Shown: positions 53,715-62,494 of the stretch, piece by piece
How the letters are laid out: each line of letters begins with the position of its first letter
Position numbering within the stretch: the first letter of the stretch is position 1
From: Pacificitalea sp040119125
GTDB taxonomy: Bacteria > Pseudomonadota > Alphaproteobacteria > Rhodobacterales > Rhodobacteraceae
DNA: 64,000 nt
Reading direction: 5' to 3'
Assembly: GCA_040119125.1 (NCBI GenBank)
Contig: JBEDTR010000009.1
Location: 1 to 64,000 of the forward strand
The notes under the pieces: model-generated
Told to the model about the DNA's origin: nothing
Seen by the model: only the letters and a program-made list of their open reading frames with translations
The model's database searches: none
Translations under genes and position numbers: made by a program

Positions 53715-54899
53715 TTACCCTTCCATGCAGGAGCGCAGGCGGATGAGCCCCTCCCGCAGGTCGTCTTCATGCGCGACCATAGCCGCTCTCAGATACCCCG
53801 CGCCGGGGTCAGTGCCGTCCACGCTGCGGCTGAAATAGCTGCCGGGCAGCACCTTCACCCCGGTTTCGCGCCACAGCTTCGATGCCATGTCTTCCGCATC
53901 GCGGCCTGATGTGCCGATCCACAGAAAAAACCCGGCCTCGGGAGCGGTGTAGCCCGGCATTCCGCCGAGCACGTCTTCGGCCACCGCGAATTTCCGATGA
54001 TACAGCGCAAGGCTGTCGCGCACATGTGCCTCGTCGGCCCAGGCCCGCGCTGCGACCGCTTGCAACGGCGTGGGCACCGGCGCGCCGCCATAGGACCGCA
54101 ATTGGCGCAGACGCTCCATCGATTGAGGCCCCGCCGCCACGAACCCGGCGCGCAAACCGGGCATGTTCGAACGTTTCGACAGCGAATTGAACACCACCAC
54201 GCGTTCAGGATCGGCGCCGGTGTCCTGCGCCATTTCCAGCCCGCCGGGGGGCGGCGTGTCGCGCCAGATCTCGGAATAGCATTCGTCTGAGAAGATCTGG
54301 AAATCGTGACGCTCGGCCAATGCAAGCAGATCGCGCCAATAGTCACGGCTGGCAACAGCGCCCTGCGGATTGGCGGGAGAGCAGAGATAGACGATGGCGG
54401 CGCGGTCCAGCGTTTCGGCGGGCAATGCCGCGAAATCCGGCAGGTGGCCGGTCTCGGCTGTGGCCGGAACATAGACCGGCTCCGCGCCAGCGGTCAGCGC
54501 GGCGACGGCGTAAACCTGATAAAACGGGTTCGGCATCAACACGACGGGCCGCTGGCCGCGCTTGGTTTCCGGGCATAATGCGATTGCCGCATTGAAAAGC
54601 CCCTCGCGCGTGCCGTTCAGTGCCATCAAGCGGCCGGGCTCGACCGCCACGTCGTAGCGCCGTTTGATCCAATCCGAAATCGCGCCCAGCAGGTCGTCGG
54701 TGCCTTCGTTCTTGGGGTATTTCGCAAGGGAAGGCACGGCGGCCGCCATCACCTCGCCCACGAAATTGGGCATGGCATGGCGTGGCTCGCCGATGGTCAT
54801 ATCGATCACCGGGCCACCGGGTTCAACCCCGGCAAGCAGCGCGCGCAGGCGCGGAAATGCATAAGCTGGCAGTTCTGAAAACCGCTTGGGAAACGTCAT
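53715..54899 (-). CDS. dapC: Class I/II aminotransferase, probable succinyl-DAP aminotransferase
   Basis: A PLP enzyme of 394 residues predicted to be DapC, converting N-succinyl-2-amino-6-oxopimelate to N-succinyl-diaminopimelate. The PLP lysine is Lys242 in NSLSKRSNMPGLRAGF, a motif typical of DapC-like proteins; Asn177 (SPANPQG), Asp205 and Tyr208 (SDECYSE) contact the cofactor. ATG 54899 is preferred; an in-frame TTG at 54920 is possible. It lies just upstream of ftsK with a nine-base gap. With dapD and dapE in the window the pathway assignment is likely but not proven. Confidence 0.78.
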   Translation of the reverse strand: MTFPKRFSELPAYAFPRLRALLAGVEPGGPVIDMTIGEPRHAMPNFVGEVMAAAVPSLAKYPKNEGTDDLLGAISDWIKRRYDVAVEPGRLMALNGTREGLFNAAIALCPETKRGQRPVVLMPNPFYQVYAVAALTAGAEPVYVPATAETGHLPDFAALPAETLDRAAIVYLCSPANPQGAVASRDYWRDLLALAERHDFQIFSDECYSEIWRDTPPPGGLEMAQDTGADPERVVVFNSLSKRSNMPGLRAGFVAAGPQSMERLRQLRSYGGAPVPTPLQAVAARAWADEAHVRDSLALYHRKFAVAEDVLGGMPGYTAPEAGFFLWIGTSGRDAEDMASKLWRETGVKVLPGSYFSRSVDGTDPGAGYLRAAMVAHEDDLREGLIRLRSCMEG

Positions 54900-55163
54900 C
54901 GTTTCAACTGTCCGCCTCAAGGTCCGGGATCGTTTTCGCCCCGTTTGGGACCGACGATACCGACCCGCCCCGGCCCGGTCCAGAAAAACAAATGTCGGTG
55001 GGGGCAGACAGGGAACGGAATGTGGCTTTTAAGTTGAGGGGTCAGAATCGCAGGGGTTTCAGAGGGTTGGCGATGGTGTGGATCGCCGCTTCAAACAGGG
55101 TAGCGGCGATATGGTTGGGCGCAATTCGCCGCTAGAGGCGCGATCCGCGCTGCTCCGGCAGGG

Positions 55164-56132
55164 TCACCCGCTTTCCTTGGCCCAAGGCGGGATCGAGGTA
55201 GGCGCGCCGAAATAATGCCCCTGCAGGCAATCAACTCCCATTTTCAGCAGCAGCGCGGCGTCTTCGCCCTGCTCTACCGATTCTGCGACAGTGAACATGT
55301 CGAAATGGCGCGCAATTGAGATGAGAGCTTCCGTCAGGACCCGGTTATCCGGATCGCGATGGATGCCGTTGATGAACTGGCCGTCGATCTTGATGATATC
55401 GAAATAGAAATCCTTCAGGTAGCGGAACGACGTGTAGCCGGCGCCGAAGTCGTCCAAGGCAAAGGAGATGCCGCGCGATTGCATCCGCTCCATGAAGACG
55501 CAGGTAATGTCAGGCATGATCATGGCCGATGCTTCGGTGATCTCGATAATCAGCCGCTCCGCCACGCCGGGATCCTGCGCCAACCCGCGTTCCAGCGTAT
55601 CGGTCCAGCAAGGATAGCCGATTGACCGGGCCGACATGTTGATCGACAGCCGGATCGATGGATTTTGCCGCAGCGCCTTGAGCCCCAGATCCAGCGCGCG
55701 ACAGTCGATGATCCGCCCCAGTTCGGACGTTTCGCAAGCGTGGATGAACTCGCGTGCCGGGATGATCCGCCCGTGGCCGTCATTCAGCCGGATCAGCCCC
55801 TCGTAGAAGGCGACACGGGGCGCGTGGCGCGCATCGACGACCGGCTGGAAGGCCAGCGTCGCAGCGTCATTGTCGAGCGCGCGGCGAACGGAGGCCAGCG
55901 TATCGCGCTCCTGCGCCGCGCGGGCCGAAGACAGGGGGCTGTCGAGCCCGCTGAGAATGGTTTCACGCAGCCAGTCGTCATGGTGATGATCCCGGTCGAT
56001 GCCGGGGCCATCTTCGTTGGAGACGCTCCTGCGTTCCGCGTCATTCGCGTCGGTCCCGCCCAGATCGTTTCGCGCGGTCCTGATGGGCAGGCCCGCTTGT
56101 CCGAATTGCCTGTCATGTTTGTACTGTGTCAT
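55164..56132 (-). CDS. EAL-domain c-di-GMP phosphodiesterase
   Basis: A 322-residue protein with a roughly 80-residue charged N-terminus (HHHDDWLRETIL) lacking membrane segments, then one EAL domain. The EAL motif is YEGLIRL, with the catalytic Glu kept but Ala replaced by Gly. Other catalytic residues are present: SINMSAR, IIEITEAS, LDDFGAGYTSF, KIDGQF, VAESVEQG and QGHYFGAP. It should hydrolyse c-di-GMP to pGpG and could reduce polysaccharide output or promote motility. GGAG supports ATG 56132. No GGDEF partner is near. Confidence 0.87.
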   Translation of the reverse strand: MTQYKHDRQFGQAGLPIRTARNDLGGTDANDAERRSVSNEDGPGIDRDHHHDDWLRETILSGLDSPLSSARAAQERDTLASVRRALDNDAATLAFQPVVDARHAPRVAFYEGLIRLNDGHGRIIPAREFIHACETSELGRIIDCRALDLGLKALRQNPSIRLSINMSARSIGYPCWTDTLERGLAQDPGVAERLIIEITEASAMIMPDITCVFMERMQSRGISFALDDFGAGYTSFRYLKDFYFDIIKIDGQFINGIHRDPDNRVLTEALISIARHFDMFTVAESVEQGEDAALLLKMGVDCLQGHYFGAPTSIPPWAKESG

Positions 56133-56278
56133 GCGCACTCCATGCTTGGGGACGTTGTGCGCCACACGGGGCTAAGATCGGGTAAACAATTCAAATACGT
56201 TTCATTTTCGCCGTCCCGAGGGTAGCATCGGGCATCGCCGGGATGCCCGCCGACACGCGCAACGAGAGGGTATGCAGC

Positions 56279-56878
56279 ATGGACAGGATCAGTCCTGAGG
56301 GGATCGGCGCGCGCTGTGGCTGGGTCACGTCTGACCCGTTATATCTGGATTATCACGACCACGAATGGGGCGTGCCAGAATATGACAGCCGCACGCTGTG
56401 GGAGAAGCTGATGCTGGACGGATTTCAGGCGGGCTTGTCCTGGCTCACCATCCTGCGAAAGCGCGACAACTTCCGGGCGGCGTTCGAGGGGTTTGACCCG
56501 GTGCGCATCGCGAGTTGGGGCGAGGCCGAGGTCGCGCGCTGTCTGGCGGATCCGGGGATCGTGCGTCACCGGGGTAAGATCGAGGCCGTGATCGGCAACG
56601 CCCGCGCATGGATCGCGATGGAGGAGGCGGGCGGCTTTGATCGCTACCTGTGGGACCGCGTCGGCGGCACTCCGATCCAGACCCGTTACGCCACGCAGGC
56701 CGAAGTGCCGCCGCAGACCCCGCTGTCTCAGGACATATCGAAGGATCTGAAACGCCGCGGATTTCGGTTCTGTGGGCCCACGATTGTCTATGCATTCATG
56801 GAGGCGACGGGGCTGGTGAACGACCACATCGTCACCTGTCCCTGCCATGATAAAGTTACGGAGATGGCGCGGGGGTAA
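56279..56878 (+). CDS. tag: DNA-3-methyladenine glycosylase I
   Basis: Tag excises 3-methyladenine from alkylated DNA. The 199-residue protein has Cys13 in ARCGWV and the C-terminal cysteine and histidine pair in NDHIVTCPCHD that bind the structural zinc of Tag, with LDYHDHEWGVPEYD, GFQAGLSWLTILRKRD and GPTIVYAFMEATG as conserved blocks. GAGGG is eight bases from ATG 56279, favoured over the ATG at 56243. The gene stands alone, divergent from the EAL gene. Confidence 0.95.
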   Translation: MDRISPEGIGARCGWVTSDPLYLDYHDHEWGVPEYDSRTLWEKLMLDGFQAGLSWLTILRKRDNFRAAFEGFDPVRIASWGEAEVARCLADPGIVRHRGKIEAVIGNARAWIAMEEAGGFDRYLWDRVGGTPIQTRYATQAEVPPQTPLSQDISKDLKRRGFRFCGPTIVYAFMEATGLVNDHIVTCPCHDKVTEMARG

Positions 56879-57060
56879 ACGACGCTTGCCCGCCCCGGAT
56901 GGTGCAGCAGGCTCCGCCGCTTCTCGCTCACAACGCATGGTTTCCGTTGCGAAACACGCGTCCGACCCTTACCACAGATAGGGAAATCGGCGGGGGTGGT
57001 TTCGGGCGAGGATGACCGGGGCCGCAGGCCTACCGCCTTGTTTTGGGGAAAGGACTTTCC

Positions 57061-58236
57061 ATGACCAATGTCGTCATCGCTTCCGCAGGGCGGACTGCCG
57101 TCGGCAGTTTCCTTGGCTCATTTGCCAACACGCCGGCTCATGACTTGGGCGCGCGGGTGCTCGAAGCAATCGTGGAGCGTGCAGGGATCGACAAATCCGA
57201 AGTGTCCGAGACCATTCTTGGTCAGGTCCTGACCGCAGGCCAAGGGCAAAACCCCGCGCGTCAGGCGCATATCCTTGCCGGTCTGCCGCAGGAATCCGCC
57301 GCGTGGGGCATCAATCAGGTCTGCGGCTCCGGTCTGCGCGCCGTGGCGCTGGGCGCACAGCACATTCAGCTGGGCGATGCTTCGATTGTTGCTGCCGGCG
57401 GGCAGGAAAACATGTCGATGAGCCCACATTGCGCGAACCTGCGCCAAGGCCACAAGATGGGCGATATGAGCTATATCGACACCATGATCCGCGATGGCCT
57501 GTGGGATGCGTTCAATGGCTACCACATGGGCCAGACCGCTGAAAACGTTGCCGAGAAATGGCAGATCAGCCGCGACACTCAGGATGAGTTTGCCGTCGCA
57601 TCGCAGAACAAGGCGGAAGAGGCGCAGAAGGCCGGACGTTTTGCTGATGAGATCGTCGCCTACACCGTCAAAACCCGCAAAGGCGAAACTGTCGTCGATG
57701 CAGATGAATATGTTCGCCACGGCGCAAATATCGAATCGATGCAGAAGCTCCGCCCCGCCTTCACGCGCGACGGGTCTGTGACCGCGGCCAACGCGTCGGG
57801 GATCAACGATGGCGCCGCCGCCGTGCTGCTGATGAGCGCCGACGATGCCGAAAAGCGCGGGATCGAGCCGCTGGCCCGCATCGCATCCTACGCCACCGCC
57901 GGGCTGGACCCTGCGATCATGGGTGTCGGCCCGATCCATGCCAGCCGCAAGGCGCTGGACAAGGCCGGCTGGTCGGTTGCGGATCTGGATCTGATCGAGG
58001 CGAACGAAGCCTTCGCCGCGCAGGCCTGCGCCGTGAACAAGGAAATGGGCTGGGATCCGGCGATCGTGAACGTCAACGGCGGCGCCATCGCCATCGGCCA
58101 CCCCATCGGCGCCTCCGGGTGCCGGGTCCTGAACACGCTGCTGTTTGAAATGAAGCGCCGGGACGCGAAAAAGGGCCTCGCCACCCTGTGTATCGGCGGC
58201 GGCATGGGCGTCGCGCTGTGCGTCGAGCGCCCCTGA
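57061..58236 (+). CDS. phaA: Acetyl-CoA acetyltransferase (thiolase)
   Basis: PhaA condenses two acetyl-CoA to acetoacetyl-CoA, the first step of polyhydroxybutyrate synthesis. The 391-residue biosynthetic thiolase has the acyl-accepting Cys88 in NQVCGSGLRAV, GHPIGASGCRV with its His, and the second catalytic cysteine in ATLCIGGGMGVA. GGGGAAAGGA lies upstream of ATG 57061. A terminator follows the stop before phaB, so the two may be transcribed from separate promoters. Confidence 0.94.
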   Translation: MTNVVIASAGRTAVGSFLGSFANTPAHDLGARVLEAIVERAGIDKSEVSETILGQVLTAGQGQNPARQAHILAGLPQESAAWGINQVCGSGLRAVALGAQHIQLGDASIVAAGGQENMSMSPHCANLRQGHKMGDMSYIDTMIRDGLWDAFNGYHMGQTAENVAEKWQISRDTQDEFAVASQNKAEEAQKAGRFADEIVAYTVKTRKGETVVDADEYVRHGANIESMQKLRPAFTRDGSVTAANASGINDGAAAVLLMSADDAEKRGIEPLARIASYATAGLDPAIMGVGPIHASRKALDKAGWSVADLDLIEANEAFAAQACAVNKEMGWDPAIVNVNGGAIAIGHPIGASGCRVLNTLLFEMKRRDAKKGLATLCIGGGMGVALCVERP

Positions 58237-58250
58237 CCTGAACGCAGGAG

Positions 58251-58280
58251 GGGTGGCAACCACGGCGTTGCCACCCGTTT
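58251..58280 (+). terminator. Terminator between phaA and phaB
   Basis: A perfect 10-base stem GGGTGGCAAC / GTTGCCACCC with a six-base loop is followed by GTTTCC, a weak T tract. It lies 14 bases after the phaA stop codon and is likely to reduce readthrough into phaB. Confidence 0.68.
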
Positions 58281-58402
58281 CCGACTGGCCTGACTGACCC
58301 AACGCAATAAATCGGCAAAATTTCAGGACTTACTTGGTAATAATGTTGCGAATTTGAGGCGCTAACATTTAGGGTAATTCTACGAACGCGGAGGAGAGCA
58401 TT

Positions 58403-59128
58403 ATGAGTAAAGTCGCATTGGTCACCGGTGGGAGCCGTGGCATTGGCGCTGCAATCTCAAAGGCCTTGCAAAAGGCCGGCTATCAGGTTGCGGCCACCTA
58501 TGGCGGCAATGACGAGGCCGCAGCAGCATTTACCAAGGAGACCGGGATTAAGACCTATAAATGGTCGGTCGCGGAGTATGACGCGTGCAAAAATGGCATT
58601 GCGCAGGTCGAGGCAGACCTCGGCCCGGTCGATGTGCTGGTCAATAACGCGGGTATTACCCGTGATTCCATGTTCCACAAGATGACACCGGAGCAATGGA
58701 AGGAAGTCATCGACACCAACCTGTCGGGCGTCTTCAACATGACCCACCCGGTTTGGTCGGGCATGCGGGACCGCAAATTTGGCCGCGTGATCAATATCTC
58801 GTCGATCAACGGGCAGAAGGGTCAGGCGGGGCAGGCCAACTATTCCGCCGCCAAAGCCGGGGATCTGGGCTTTACCAAGGCGCTGGCACAGGAAGGCGCG
58901 CGCGCCGGGATCACGGTCAACGCGATCTGTCCGGGCTATATCGGCACCGAAATGGTCCGCGCGATCCCGGAAAAAGTGCTAAACGAGAAGATCATCCCTC
59001 AGATCCCTGTGGGTCGGTTGGGCGAACCCGAAGAAATCGCGCGTTGCGTGGTCTTCCTTGCCTCCGAAGACGCGGGCTTCATCACCGGATCAACCCTCAC
59101 CGCGAATGGCGGGCAGTTCTTCGTCTGA
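58403..59128 (+). CDS. phaB: Acetoacetyl-CoA reductase
   Basis: PhaB reduces acetoacetyl-CoA to (R)-3-hydroxybutyryl-CoA with NADPH. The 241-residue SDR has the cofactor motif TGGSRGIGAA, NNAG at 81-84, the catalytic Ser in NISSING, Tyr147 and Lys151 (YSAAK) and the C-terminal GSTLTANGGQFF. GGAGGAGAG precedes the ATG. A/T-rich bases 58290-58390 upstream likely contain its own promoter. Ends before a strong terminator. No phaC or phasin is in the window. Confidence 0.94.
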   Translation: MSKVALVTGGSRGIGAAISKALQKAGYQVAATYGGNDEAAAAFTKETGIKTYKWSVAEYDACKNGIAQVEADLGPVDVLVNNAGITRDSMFHKMTPEQWKEVIDTNLSGVFNMTHPVWSGMRDRKFGRVINISSINGQKGQAGQANYSAAKAGDLGFTKALAQEGARAGITVNAICPGYIGTEMVRAIPEKVLNEKIIPQIPVGRLGEPEEIARCVVFLASEDAGFITGSTLTANGGQFFV

Positions 59129-59187
59129 GCGGCAGCGTCTCGGCCAGTAATGCCGGAGGCCGACGCTTACCTAAGATCACGAGCAAA

Positions 59188-59214
59188 GGGACCGGCAAAA
59201 CCGGTCCCTTTTTT
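59188..59214 (+). terminator. Rho-independent terminator after phaB
   Basis: GGGACCGG / CCGGTCCC stem with loop CAAAA, followed by a run of six T. Strong, typical structure. Confidence 0.93.
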
Positions 59215-59430
59215 CGTTTAAAACTGTAGGGGCGCGGCCCGTAGAGGGTCAGACTCCGGAATGCTGAATATGCATTCTTAGGGCGGTCGTCCCGTGATCG
59301 TAATGAACGTGAGACCGGAGCGGCTGATGTCGGTGCACTCGACGGCCGACCTCCCCGATCGTAACTCGTGTCGTGGGTAGGTTTGCTAAGGGCGATGCGA
59401 AGCCCCCCGGAAACCGACCGTGTCAGGAGA
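59215..59430. other. Intergenic region downstream of phaB
   Basis: About 216 bases without a credible coding frame, RNA gene or repeat. Nothing recognisable is seen. Confidence 0.4.
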
Positions 59431-59598
59431 TCAAGCCATGCTCAGCCTGCTGATCTCCTCCTTGAGCTTAAGTTTTTGCTTCTTCATGTCGGCGATGGTC
59501 AACGGATCCGCTGAAGGGGTGCGCTGCGCGGCCTCTACCTCCGCCGCGAGGGACTGATGTTTCCTGCGGAGCTGCTGAATATGGGCACTCACGGTCAT
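59431..59598 (-). CDS. DUF465 (YdcH-like) small protein
   Basis: A 55-residue helical protein starting MTVSAHIQQLRRKHQSLAAE and containing IADMKKQKLKLKEEISRL, the ending pattern of DUF465/YdcH proteins. The N-terminal QxLxxKHxxL core is conserved. TAGGAGAG is five bases from the ATG. Such proteins are common in alphaproteobacteria near unrelated genes; function unknown. It sits alone on the minus strand, 113 bp upstream of the TrmN6-like gene's stop on the same strand. Confidence 0.85.
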   Translation of the reverse strand: MTVSAHIQQLRRKHQSLAAEVEAAQRTPSADPLTIADMKKQKLKLKEEISRLSMA

Positions 59599-59711
59599 CT
59601 TTCTCTCCTACTTGTTCGCCATGACACCAGTGCAGCATGTTTTTCGAGTCGTGTCACGAAACGGTTGCCGCAGTGTCATGTTCAGAAGATATGAATTTCC
59701 CTAAGGCGAAG

Positions 59712-60545
59712 TTAAGGGGCGAAGCCCGGCATCGGCGCGCCATCGCGCAGCACGGCACGGATCTGCCGGGAATAGTCTTCGCCATCGGCCAAATGCCGCG
59801 CGCCTTCGTGCAGGATCACCGGAAAATGCAGGCGTGGCGCAGCCCCGCCGCCCTTGCGCGCACGGATCAGGATCAGGCTCGCCTCCCGCCCGATGCGCGG
59901 GGCAAGCGGAAGGATTTCGACACTTCCCAGCCGGTCGGGAAGGGCCTTCAGAATGTCAGGCAGGCGGGTCGGGTGATGGATCAGCGTCAGCCATCCGCGC
60001 GGGCGCAGACGCCGCGCCGCACAATCGAGCCAGACAGCGAGCGGAGTCTCTTCGCCCATCGCGGCCTCGCGTGCGGGGCCAGAGGCGCGGGAGCCTCGGT
60101 TGCGGTCGAAATAGGGGGGGTTGGCAATAACATGGTCGAAGCTGCGTGCGCGCAGATCGGCGGGCAGGTCCGACAGGTCGGCTTCGATCACCTCCATCAT
60201 CGGGGCATCGGGACGGTGGTGTTCCTCTGCATTGCGGCGGGCCAGCGCGGCAGTGGGGCCATGCCGTTCCACACCGGTCAGGCGCAACCCGGCCACCCGC
60301 GCGCCTAGGCACAGGCTTGCCGCGCCGACGCCGCAACCCAGCTCCAGCACCGTTTCGCCGGGGCTGGCAGGGCAGGCGGCGGCAAGAAATACCGGATCAA
60401 CGCCAGCGCGATAGCCGCGCGCGGGCTGCCACAACCGCACCCGACCGCCCAGGAAGCTGTCGCAACTGAAAGGTGTCACGTGAAACATCGCGGATGCATC
60501 ACCTTCCGGGTCCGGCCCGGCGTCATGCTCCTCCGCGTCCGGCAT
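59712..60545 (-). CDS. TrmN6-like N6-adenine methyltransferase
   Basis: A 277-residue SAM-dependent methyltransferase of the group that methylates A37 of tRNA1-Val in E. coli (TrmN6/YfiC). VLELGCGVGAASLCLG is the SAM-binding motif I and VIANPPYFDRN the catalytic NPPY motif, FDHVIANPPY in full. The N-terminus VTPFSCDSFLGGRVRLWQP is characteristic. ATG 60545 lacks a strong ribosome binding site; an internal ATG at 60488 is possible. It starts six bases after the DUF2007 stop on the same strand. Confidence 0.88.
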   Translation of the reverse strand: MPDAEEHDAGPDPEGDASAMFHVTPFSCDSFLGGRVRLWQPARGYRAGVDPVFLAAACPASPGETVLELGCGVGAASLCLGARVAGLRLTGVERHGPTAALARRNAEEHHRPDAPMMEVIEADLSDLPADLRARSFDHVIANPPYFDRNRGSRASGPAREAAMGEETPLAVWLDCAARRLRPRGWLTLIHHPTRLPDILKALPDRLGSVEILPLAPRIGREASLILIRARKGGGAAPRLHFPVILHEGARHLADGEDYSRQIRAVLRDGAPMPGFAP

Positions 60546-60550
60546 GGGGG

Positions 60551-60775
60551 TCAGTCCCGGTCGGTGGTGACGTCGATCCCATTGGCGCGCATTGCGGCGC
60601 GCGCCGGGATCAGATCGTCATTTCCCACCATCAAGCGACGCGGCAAAATGCCAAGACTGCCGTCCAGGATGCTCATATGGACGTCCATCTCGAAACACTC
60701 TATATCCTCGCCGGCGAGGAGGGCCTTCGCAAAGGCGATCACGGTGGGGTCGGTGGCGCGTAGAAGTTCCTTCAT
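60551..60775 (-). CDS. DUF2007 domain protein
   Basis: A 74-residue protein of the DUF2007 family (putative signal transducing protein). Pieces such as LLRATDPTVIAFAKALL, GEDIECFEMDVHMSILDGSLG and PRRLMVGNDDLIPAR match. No membrane segment. Directly upstream of the TrmN6-like gene and divergent from the polyprenyl synthase gene. Function unknown. Confidence 0.85.
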   Translation of the reverse strand: MKELLRATDPTVIAFAKALLAGEDIECFEMDVHMSILDGSLGILPRRLMVGNDDLIPARAAMRANGIDVTTDRD

Positions 60776-60830
60776 GACCCAGACTTAAGGGCTGTTGCGG
60801 TCCTTTGTCGAGCAGACAGACGAGAGTGTG

Positions 60831-61832
60831 ATGGGCCTGGATGATGCCGTCGTAAAACCGCATGAGCGCCTGGCCGAAGTTCTGGCCGGCGATCTGGACG
60901 AGGTAAACAGCCTGATCCGTGCGCGGATGGCGTCCGAACATGCGCCCCGCATTCCCGAAGTCTCCGCCCATTTGATCGAAGCCGGTGGCAAGCGGCTGCG
61001 CCCGATGCTGACGCTCGCCTCGGCCCGGCTGTGTGGCTATGACGGCCCGTTTCATGTGCATCTGGCCGCGACGGTGGAGTTCATCCACACCGCGACCTTG
61101 CTGCATGACGATGTGGTGGATGAAAGCGGTCAACGCCGTGGCCGCCCGACGGCCAACCTGCTGTGGGATAACAAATCTTCGGTTCTGGTGGGCGATTACC
61201 TGTTCGCCCGCGCGTTCCAGTTGATGGTGGAGCCGGGCAATCTGCGGGTTCTCGACATCCTGTCCAACGCCGCCGCGACGATTGCGGAGGGCGAGGTGCT
61301 GCAACTGACCGCAGCCAATGACCTCAAGACAGATGAAAGCGTCTATTTGCAGGTGATCCGCGGCAAAACCGCCGCGCTATTTGCCGCCGCGACCGAAGTG
61401 GGTGGCGTCATTGCCGAACAACCCGCCGAGACGGTGGAAGCCCTGCGCATCTATGGCGACGCGCTGGGGATCAGTTTCCAGATGGTGGATGACCTGCTGG
61501 ACTGGCAAGGCGACGCGGGCGCAATCGGCAAGAATGTCGGGGATGATTTCCGCGAGCGCAAACTGACCCTTCCGATTATCAAGGCCGTGGCTGCCGCCGA
61601 TGCCGATGAACGGGCGTTCTGGGTGCGCACCATCGAGAAGGGCGATCAGCGCGATGGTGATCTGGATCGCGCAGCGGATCTGCTGGCCCGCCACGGCGCG
61701 CTTGATTTTACCCGCGATGCCGCGACCGGCTGGGCGGAAACCGCCAAGGAGGCCATGCGCCGCCTGCCCGCCGATCCGATGCGCGACCTGCTGATTGATC
61801 TTGCCGATTATGTGGTCGCGCGCATTCGCTGA
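60831..61832 (+). CDS. Polyprenyl diphosphate synthase (octa/decaprenyl type)
   Basis: Makes the long isoprenoid tail of ubiquinone from farnesyl diphosphate and isopentenyl diphosphate. The 333-residue protein has the first Asp-rich motif DDVVD at residues 93-97 and the second DDLLD near 220, with KRLRPML and AATVEFIHTATLLHD. Size fits an octaprenyl or decaprenyl synthase rather than a short-chain enzyme; chain length cannot be read. ATG 60831 has GAGAG upstream; the frame continues to 60795. Confidence 0.9.
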   Translation: MGLDDAVVKPHERLAEVLAGDLDEVNSLIRARMASEHAPRIPEVSAHLIEAGGKRLRPMLTLASARLCGYDGPFHVHLAATVEFIHTATLLHDDVVDESGQRRGRPTANLLWDNKSSVLVGDYLFARAFQLMVEPGNLRVLDILSNAAATIAEGEVLQLTAANDLKTDESVYLQVIRGKTAALFAAATEVGGVIAEQPAETVEALRIYGDALGISFQMVDDLLDWQGDAGAIGKNVGDDFRERKLTLPIIKAVAAADADERAFWVRTIEKGDQRDGDLDRAADLLARHGALDFTRDAATGWAETAKEAMRRLPADPMRDLLIDLADYVVARIR

Positions 61833-61885
61833 GGCGGCGCGTCACACGCTTGCGCCTCTGGCGCGGCTCCGGCTATCTGACCCGC

Positions 61886-62491
61886 ATGGCCAAGCTCTAT
61901 TTTCATTATTCGACCATGAACGCCGGCAAGAGCACGATCCTGCTGCAGGCGTCGCACAATTACATTGAACGGGGCATGCAGACCTATCTGCTGACCGCCG
62001 CGCTGGACACGCGCGCGGGCGAAGGCCGGATCGGCAGCCGGATCGGGATTGGCGCGCCCTCGGACGTGTTTCGCGAAGGCGACGACCTGTTTGCGCGTAT
62101 CAAAGCGCGGCTGGCCGAAGGCCCCTGCGCCTGTGTGTTCGTGGATGAGGCGCAGTTCCTGACCGAAGCGCAGGTCTGGCAACTCGCGCGCGTGGTCGAT
62201 GACCTGAACGTGCCGGTCATGTGCTATGGGCTGCGGGTGGATTTTCTGGGGCAGTTGTTCCCCGGCTCCGCGGCGCTGCTGACTTTGGCGGATGAGATGC
62301 GTGAAGTGCGGACGATCTGCCATTGTGGACGCAAGGCGACGATGGTGATCCGCCGGGATGCCGAAGGCCAAGTGTCCACCTCGGGCGATCAGGTGCAGAT
62401 CGGCGGCAATGAAACCTATGTGTCCCTATGCCGCCGACATTGGCGCGAGGCGGTGGGCGACAGGCTTCCTGACCAGCCGCCCACCTTCTGA
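61886..62491 (+). CDS. tdk: Thymidine kinase
   Basis: Salvage enzyme phosphorylating thymidine, 201 residues. The P-loop is STMNAGKST, the DEAQFL motif near residue 90 is the catalytic region, and the C-terminal zinc cysteines are in ICHCGRKA and SLCRRH. ATG 61886 gives the normal N-terminus MAKLYFHYSTMNAGKS. It follows the polyprenyl synthase by 53 bp and converges with mscS. Confidence 0.95.
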   Translation: MAKLYFHYSTMNAGKSTILLQASHNYIERGMQTYLLTAALDTRAGEGRIGSRIGIGAPSDVFREGDDLFARIKARLAEGPCACVFVDEAQFLTEAQVWQLARVVDDLNVPVMCYGLRVDFLGQLFPGSAALLTLADEMREVRTICHCGRKATMVIRRDAEGQVSTSGDQVQIGGNETYVSLCRRHWREAVGDRLPDQPPTF

Positions 62492-62494
62492 CTG

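Noticed and set aside
54960..55140. Short protein-like stretch ending NPLKPLRF on the minus strand
   Set aside because: No start codon between its upstream stop and the sequence, so it is at most a gene remnant; not enough to call.
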